Shown piece after piece: positions 57,561 to 64,000 of a DNA stretch of 64,000 nucleotides. The DNA is taken from the NCBI GenBank assembly GCA_029532415.1, contig JAQOTA010000050.1, positions 3,038,001 through 3,102,000 on the forward strand, read 5' to 3'. Source of the stretch: Marasmius tenuissimus (Eukaryota; Basidiomycota; Agaricomycetes; Agaricales; Marasmiaceae). The position numbers and the translations under genes were made by a program. The notes under the pieces are model-generated. The model was not told the DNA's origin. It made no database searches and worked only from the letters and a program-made list of their open reading frames with translations. How positions within the stretch are numbered: the stretch's first letter is position 1; each line of letters begins with the position of its first letter.

Positions 57561-57884
57561 AGACTTGCATCCATACTGAGATGCTGTTCATGCATAGGTT
57601 CTTGGGCTTGGTCTTAGACTAATCTGTGAATTAGATTGTGCTTGTTGTCTCAATGTATTCTAGAAGTAATTAACATGTTGTTTTGTACCCATAATGTTCA
57701 AGTTGCCGCTTGTAGTTGCAGTCTTGGATCGAACATCGAAAGCCAATTAGAATGCACAAGAAACGCTTTGCATACGGGCGCCTATTTTAGACGCTCGTTG
57801 ATCCTTTCGGGCCTTAAGCCGGCCCCACAGTGACATCCGACCAACCTTAACACCTTTCCTCCACCATCGCTATTCACTGTCACT
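57561..57884. other. Intergenic, aminotransferase to NCS1
   Basis: These 324 bp lie between two plus-strand genes and hold the 3' UTR and the NCS1 promoter. No other feature is seen. Confidence 0.4.
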
Positions 57885-58767
57885 ATGGGCAAATCACAGT
57901 CGAAACTCTCACCAGAGCAACTCGCTGATCTACAGAAGAACACCTACTGTAGCTATTCATTCCTCCGTGCTAACTCGAACTAGTATTCATCATCGTTATC
58001 CCAGTTGACAAGAAGGAACTCCAACAATGGTGAGTATTCTCAGAGTATCCCTCGTGTGCGAGATCGCAATACCAATCGACCTCTTCCCTCAATCGTCAGG
58101 TATAAAGGGTTCAGGAAAGACTGCCCATCTGGTCAGCTCGACAAGGCAGAGTTCGGTCGGATATATAAGCAGTTCTTCCCCTTCGGCGACCCCACCGAGT
58201 TCGCAGACTACGTTTTCAACGTCTTCGACGAGAACAAGAACGGAACCATTGATTTCAAGGAGTTCATTTGCGCGCTCAGCGTAACAAGTCGAGGAAGATT
58301 GGACGAGAAGTTGAAGTGTGCGTCGTTCATCATTTCAAACCCTTTGATCGCAACTGCCGCTGATCTCATTGCATCATCGAAAACACAGGGGCGTTCCAGC
58401 TCTACGATATAGACAAGGATGGTACCATTACCTACGATGAAATGCTTCAAATTGTGCAGTCCATATACAAGATGACTGGGGAGATGGTCAAACTTCCCAA
58501 TGACGAAGACACTCCGGAGAAGGCGCGCTATCTTCATGATCACAATTCATATCCCGTTTTGGTACTAAAAGCTGTTAAAACAGCGCGTGGACAAGATCTT
58601 CAAGAATATGGATCGGGACAAGGATGCGAAACTTACATTTGAAGAGTTTGTAGAGGGAAGTAAGCAGGATCCAACGATAGTACAGGTGGGTAGACTATGT
58701 CCTGTTCTGGTTCTCGCTGTGGACTGAAATATTGCAGGCATTGTCTTTATACGACGGCCTAGTGTAA
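57885..58767 (+). CDS. NCS1: Neuronal calcium sensor 1 (frequenin)
   Basis: Myristoylated EF-hand switch that regulates phosphatidylinositol 4-kinase and calcium signalling. [20 protein letters not shown] gives the N-myristoylation site. The product is about 190 residues, the normal length, with four EF-hands: the first degenerate ([10 protein letters not shown], with the family Cys-Pro), then [26 protein letters not shown] and [13 protein letters not shown]. The C-terminus is [10 protein letters not shown]. Five introns are present; the intron after [16 protein letters not shown] cuts the aromatic [12 protein letters not shown]. The stop TAA is at 58765-58767. Confidence 0.94.
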
Positions 58768-59052
58768 TCTTCATGTAATTGGTACCCTAGTTGAATCTCG
58801 CGACGGATGTACGTTGGCTAATACTTTACTCTGAACCTACACTGACCTCACCAACCAGGTTTAGTCGCTTTATGTATTGGTTTACTGTTTTTGCTGGGTC
58901 TCTATCTTTGTTGTTGTCGAGATGGGGTGTGGTACACTCTGAATATAGGACTGCTTAGTGTATTACCAGCCACTCAACTCGGTGTATAGTCCCTTCGATG
59001 GGTATTACATTAGATGAGTAGATTCAAATAATTATACCATGTTTTATTCCCT

Positions 59053-60128
59053 CTAAACCTTCGGCAACTTTCCGTACTTTCTAAGTAGCCTCTCCTCGAC
59101 GTCATCTGCAATCCAAGTATAGAGTCCCTCTGAGAACATGAGATTGTCCTTTTCAGTTTTGAATAACTTGTTGTAGTCTTGTGGCTGGCCCTGCGGTGCC
59201 GCACCTGCTGCTGCGAAAGGAGAAGCTATCATTGCTTGCGAAGAATCGGCGGCTGAGGCGTATCCAATGAGAATGAGGACAGAGGAGGAGCGATGTGACT
59301 CACAGTTGTCATTGCCCAAAATAAGACGATACAGGCCGTTGAGTCCAAAGAAGTTGAGGAAGTACCATGAGAGTGACGAAACCCATCTCACATCCATGTC
59401 AGGCGTTTCGATACCTCGTTGTAACATTGACTTGAACCCGAGCGTGAGGGGGAATGGAAGCTTGACTAGAAGACCGAATCTATCAGTATGGAGTACCGCA
59501 CGAACTGTTGAGACTACGCACTCAAGACAAATCCTTGAAAGAAGAAATTAATCCATCCCATTATGACCATCTGGGGAACCATCATGACCATCTGGGTCTT
59601 CATTCCAGCCATCATTCCATCCATAGCCGCAGGATCTGACATTGGATTCGGGGGTGTGCTGGGTGAGTCATCTTTGGGAGGCCCGTCTTTGAGGTAGGCT
59701 CCGGATTCGAATGCTTCGACCAAATAACCAGAAATGGACTTGTAAAGGGGAGGAGGAACGGGAGAATTGGCGGCTGTTGCACGGAGGATTTGTGAGCGTG
59801 TAAGGGCGCGTCTAGGGGCCATGAGCTTTAGGACAGATAGATGTGGGGATCTTGCACTCACTGTTCTCGAATGGCTGCCCTAGTTGATTTTTTGGGAGCA
59901 GACTGAAGCAGAACAACCACGTAGTGTCTAAGGATGCCGACCAGAATCTGTACGAGAATTGAGCTCCAGTGTCGCAGAGAACGTCAAACAGAACATGCCA
60001 TGACAAGCGTGATTGGGAATAAGACCCAATCCCGAATTTGGGGGTCGAGATACAGCGAGACTCTGGTGCCAAAGTGGTGAGTAGAAGCCCATATCCTGAG
60101 ATGCTGGTGCTTACGCGGTGCTCGACAT
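59053..60128 (-). CDS. EMC3: ER membrane protein complex subunit 3
   Basis: Core insertase subunit of the EMC, of the YidC/Oxa1 superfamily. Spliced N-terminus: MSSTAVSLYLDPQIRDWVLF, then PITLVMILVGILRHYVVVLL, then APKKSTRAAIREQRALTRSQ. Later parts: MSDPAAMDGMMAGMKTQMVM, MVPQMVIMGWINFFFQGFVL, KLPFPLTLGFKSMLQRGIET, VSSLSWYFLNFFGLNGLYRL and KTEKDNLMFSEGLYTWIADD. The intron inside LVM|ILVG (59998-59948) starts GCATGT, a GC-AG intron. The Met at 59821 (MAPRRALTRS) is not the start: it lies in an intron. The stop TAG is at 59055-59053. Divergent from IMP2 by 223 bp. Confidence 0.92.
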
Positions 60129-60351
60129 TGCTGCTTGAGAGCTTGTTACACCTATTCAACTCTCGTGTTGCGTGATGAGCAGCTAGAGCGCGACGGCGCG
60201 ACTGCAGCGTGAGAGGTGGAAGGCAAAGGCAGGCGTGAGTTCGTCACCAGCGGCCACGATGGTCCTCTACATTCTCACGCCCTCTTCTTCCTGACCCGCG
60301 ACTACATACTCAAGTACTCAGCTCGTGAAGCTGCAGTAGAGGTCTCATGTC

Positions 60352-61271
60352 ATGTTAAATCGGGTTTTGAAACTCCTCAGACGTATACCGCCTTCCGAAA
60401 AGAATAAGGAACCAAGCTTGTTGTGGCGTTATGTTTACTGGACACCCGCCGTTTTCATTTTGGGAGATTTCTTCTACAATCTAAAAACGGTATCCGGGCG
60501 AAGTATGCAGGTAAGGCGGAATTGGTTCTCCATCCTCATGTCTACAATTTGCTCTTACTCCAGTTGTAGCCCACTCTTAATCCCGACTCGTCACCGCGGA
60601 AAGACGTTGGGTTATTCGACCGATATGCGATCCATACACTTCAACGGTATCAAAGAGAAGACATCGTGGCCCTCAAGTGCGCTTCATTCAGATTCAACGA
60701 GACTTTGTTCTGATGCAGAGTAGGTCACCAGAAGATCCTGGCCGTACTCTGGTGAAAAGGATAGTCGGAATGCCGGGAGACCGCGTTAAGACCTTACCGC
60801 CTTGTAAAGTCAATATTTGCTATCTCTATCCTCGTATCGCACGTTTGAACATTGAATAGGATGCTGAAGTCGTGGTCCCGCCTGGACATGTCTGGATAGA
60901 GGGTAAGCGAGCCCTCTGTATTAACGTTCACCTGTTTCATGCTTGCCTGTCTCGACCTAGGGGACGAACCCTTCCACAGCGACGACAGTAATAGATTCGG
61001 ACCAGTAAGTCTCTCTTCTGAATCGTCAAACACCGGTCTGTACTTGCTTTGATCTCCCCAGGTATCCATGTCATTGATCGACTCTCGGTTGGTTTGCGTG
61101 GTCTGGCCGCTCGACCGATTCGGTATTCCTCGCGATCCCGACACTGTACGACTATTGGAAAAGGCCGGAGGTGACCTCAGGACCCAACGAGCAGCTAAAG
61201 CAGAGCTTGAAAGGCTTCGTCGCAGACAGGATAGGGTTATTCCAGGCCTCGATGAGGAGCCTACTACTTGA
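60352..61271 (+). CDS. IMP2: Mitochondrial inner membrane protease subunit 2
   Basis: Signal-peptidase-like Ser/Lys protease of the inner membrane that cleaves sorting signals of intermembrane-space proteins. A basic N-terminus (MLNRVLKLLRRIPPSEK) precedes the membrane helix (LLWRYVYWTPAVFILGDFFY). The catalytic Ser lies in VSGRSMQPTLNPD and the catalytic Lys in DIVALKSPEDPGRTLVKRIV; its codon is split by an intron. Then come GMPGDRV and a closing GHVWIEGDEPFHSDDSNRFG, VSMSLIDSRLVCVVWPLDRF. A charged C-terminal helix (RTQRAAKAELERLRRRQDR) follows. Six or seven exons are required. The stop TGA is at 61269-61271. Confidence 0.92.
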
Positions 61272-61583
61272 TGTGGTATATATATTCACGCTAATATATA
61301 TGACTGTATAATAGCGGTGTCCAATAGACTCCAATAATTCTTCAAGCCACACTCGTTAGCTCGTCTCTGAGCTGCCCAGTGCACTTCGACGCGTTGAAAC
61401 GCGAGCATCGTGCACGCGACTTTATTCAAGCGCCCGAGCATCTGATTCTGAGCTCGGTGCCGCCTTCACTGCTTTCGTTCTTCTGGTCATCTTCGTCCAT
61501 CCCCTTTCAGATCATCCTTCTTTGACTTTGATTCTCTTTCAAAGCCCAAGTGGCATCACTCCAGTATTCTGTTGGAAATTCTA
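61272..61583. other. Intergenic, IMP2 to SLH1
   Basis: These 312 bp lie between two plus-strand genes. Its first half is AT-rich (TATATATTC near 61277). No gene was found. Confidence 0.4.
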
Positions 61584-64000
61584 TGCACCAGCAACTCTCC
61601 GATCACCTAGATTTCCTTGTCGGAGGACCCGCAGACGCACATGGAGGCGAAAATTCCATCATAGAGGAATGGATTAGGTGCGTCGCATGGCAATAATGTT
61701 GTCGCGTCTTGAAAATCTCATATCGACGTCAGATTACAACAAAGAATTGGTACTGTGCATACCCTACAAATGAGTAGTACCACCCTTGACTTGAGAACCA
61801 ACGATAGGACCCAGTCACGTAGAGCAAGAAGCCACTGTAGATGACATCCCCTGGACTTCTGTAACAGATGTGTACGAGAGCACGTCCTCCTCAAATTCCC
61901 TGTTTTCCCAAATACTGCATTTGTATGTGGAACCTCTCTTTAATAATCCTCAACTCTCGGACGATAACAATTCGTATAACCTAGACGACACGACGCCGAT
62001 TCACTGCTTTATACACTTCGCACCATCCTTTCCTCAAATCACTCCGACGACGATGTGTCTACAGAATTAGCTGAGACGATTGGCTTTGAAAATATCGAAC
62101 TGGTTATGCAAATTTTGGGCAGCCGAGCTGATGTACTCGGAGAGGTGTGCCGCAATTGTACGTTTGCTGGATGAGGAGCTAAGATGCGCGAAGATAGATC
62201 GATACCTAGCTAAGCAATCTAATGGCAGTGGTCACGATAGTAAGTCTACTACTTCTCGTGTCGAGGCCAGCATTAACATTCGGCCAGCTTTGGGCGCTAT
62301 CAGCCTGGATCCGCTAGCTGCCCGTCAACGAATTGAACAGCAGCTTCGAGAAAATGCCTCAAAGCCTCTGTTCACGGGCATCACAGTGAGTGACTCTTCT
62401 TCCTGTTACCTGAATCAAGTCGAGAGCTGGTGTAGCTCCCCGAAGCAGAGATCCTTCCCCACGTGTACACATCGTCATCTATGTCACAAAACAACAAGCT
62501 CTCGCAATATGGGAACAACTACTTGCTACCGTTGGGAACCACACGCGAAACCTATGAGGTGAGCACGACGGCTCTGACAATGACTTAGTACTAAGTTGTT
62601 CTAGGACCACGAAGAGGTGGTAGTCCCGCCAGCGAAACCGGTACCCCCTCGATCTCACGAACGCCTCGTACCAGTCTCCGACTTGGATCCTTTGGCACGA
62701 GGCTGTTTCCCGGTACAGATTCTCGCATACATATAGGGTATAGTTGGCTCATAACGAAGGCTAGGGATACGCAACGCTCAACCGCATCCAATCGATTGTT
62801 TATCCTACAGCCTATCGTTCGAATGAGAATATGCTTGTGTGTGGTACGTGGTCAATCACTCGATCCGTTCTTTTTCTCATGCACTCTGCATAGCTCCTAC
62901 CGGTGCAGTGAGATACTTACATCCTCTCCGCATCCTCTTTTGCTAACTTTACGGGAGGGTAAAACCGACGTAGCGATGCTAACTATCTTGCGGGTACTTG
63001 ATCAACACCGTACAAGCTCAACATCTTCGTCCTCAAAGCTTGGCGACACTATCAACCGAGATTCTTTCAAGATCATCTATGTGTACGTTACTCCGGAACA
63101 TTGCTCAGCTCAGCGCTGAATCCTCATATTGTAGAGCACCGATGAAAGCATTGGCTTCTGAAATAGTTCAGAAGTTTTCGAAACGACTGAGATGGCTCTC
63201 CATCGAAGTACGAGAACTCACTGGTACGCAACACCACTGACCTGTGGTTGTTCCGAACACCATGAAATCATAAACCCTAGGTGATATGCAAATGACGAAA
63301 GCAGAGATTGCTCAGACTCAAATTATTGTAACCACGCCCGAAAAGTGGGACGTTGTGACTCGAAAACCGACAGGGGAAGGAGAAATCGCTTCGGTGTGTG
63401 GTCTCGCCACCTAATCTGGCAGCACGCCTTACCCCTGGTTAGCTACTCAAGCTCTTGATCATCGACGAAGTGCATCTCCTGAATGAGGAGCGTGGAGCGG
63501 TGATTGAGACTATAGTAGCACGGACACTACGACAGGTTAGGTCATATAACTTGCGAAACTCGCGTGGATCGTTCATCTTCGCCCCAGGCTGAAACTACGC
63601 AATCGGTGATTCGGATTGTGGGGCTGAGTGCAACTCTTCCCAACTACGTCGACGTCTCGGACTTCTTGAGGCAAGTTGACCACACGTGCTGATTCGGATT
63701 CTCGGCTGAAAAAATACTTCCGTAGCGTCTCCCGCCAAAAGGGCCTCTTTTACTTTGACTCATCTTTCAGACCTGTCCCGCTCGAACAACATTTCTTGGG
63801 GATCAAAGGAAAAGCAGGCACTGCTTTGTCGAAGAAGAACTTGGATCATGTCACCTACGAAAAGGTGCGGAACCTAGTCGAGCAAGGGCATCAAGTAATG
63901 GTGTTCGTCCACGCACGGAAGGAGACGGTGAAGGCTGCGATGGCCCTAAAGGACACTGCCGAGATTGAAAACGCTGGCGAGTTCTTCAAATGCGACGACA
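61584..64000 (+). CDS. SLH1: Ski2-like RNA helicase SLH1/ASCC3 (partial, 3' end outside window)
   Basis: Large two-cassette helicase that splits collided ribosomes in the RQC-trigger complex. It starts [15 protein letters not shown]. The N-terminal part reads [40 protein letters not shown] and [20 protein letters not shown]. After [20 protein letters not shown] come the first RecA parts: Walker [101 protein letters not shown] and [16 protein letters not shown]. The second cassette and both Sec63 domains are beyond the right edge. FLGIKGKAG and [11 protein letters not shown] favour ASCC3/Slh1 over Brr2. Walker A falls in a 14-nt exon (62894-62907). Confidence 0.9.

Noticed and set aside
59514..59861. 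EMC3 start at the Met of MAPRRALTRS
   Set aside because: That ATG lies in an intron; upstream exons encode the conserved N-terminal helix LYLDPQIRDW...ILRHYVV.
1..64000. tRNA, rRNA, intact transposon or centromeric repeat
   Set aside because: I looked through the spacers for cloverleaf boxes, long terminal repeats and transposase or reverse-transcriptase motifs and saw none; a covariance-model search would be decisive.

Overview
The window is nuclear DNA of a filamentous basidiomycete, most likely an Agaricomycete. The genes are close together on both strands, and nearly every one is broken by short introns of about 48-60 nt with GTRNGT donors and YAG acceptors. The proteins are single-copy fungal housekeeping types plus some Agaricomycete families (a membrane-anchored GH9 glucanase, a WW-like multi-pass membrane protein, a DUF7923-type CCCH protein). 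I see no rRNA, tRNA, CRISPR array or intact transposon.

Layout. 1-15 kb: CDT1 (-, cut by the left edge), a CCCH zinc-finger protein (+), RhoGDI (+), COQ2 (+), a YTP1-like membrane protein (-) and a very intron-rich MFS permease (+). 14-24 kb, all on the minus strand: a Mid2-like wall-sensor-type protein, the PKA regulatory subunit, a HERP-like ubiquitin-domain ER protein and a Gfo/Idh/MocA oxidoreductase, then a promoter-like region dense in GGCGC motifs. 24-38 kb: GH9 glucanase (+), MET10 (-) divergent from a uracil phosphoribosyltransferase (+), RRP8 (-) head-to-head with VPS33 (+), and a HerA/FtsK-type P-loop ATPase (+). 38-50 kb: an Nramp metal transporter (-), the WW-like membrane protein (-), NSP1 (+), PRP5 (-) and a PI31-like proteasome regulator (+). 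50-64 kb: an acidic conserved protein (+), an ankyrin-DysF-FYVE-RING protein (-), kynurenine-type aminotransferase (+), NCS1 (+), EMC3 (-), IMP2 (+) and the 5' part of an SLH1/ASCC3 helicase (+, cut by the right edge).

The genes do not form a pathway cluster. Several concern membrane traffic and protein quality control (VPS33, the FYVE-RING protein, EMC3, the HERP-like protein, PI31), but they are scattered among genes of replication, splicing, rRNA modification and metabolism, as is usual in fungi.

The most unusual points are: (1) an ankyrin-DysF-FYVE-RING protein whose FYVE signature is complete only if a 3-nt exon (one His codon) is spliced in; (2) a eukaryotic HerA/FtsK-type ATPase; (3) very small exons at functional motifs (13 nt in the MFS permease, 14 nt carrying the Walker A of SLH1, a 9-nt last exon in MET10, an 18-nt last exon carrying the HbYX motif of PI31); (4) two GC-AG introns; (5) stop-free introns of 3n length, one inside the second cAMP-binding site of PKA-R; and (6) very short intergenic gaps (13 bp between stops, 54 bp between divergent starts). 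Gene models were read by hand from conserved motifs and splice signals, so exon edges without stated coordinates are approximate.
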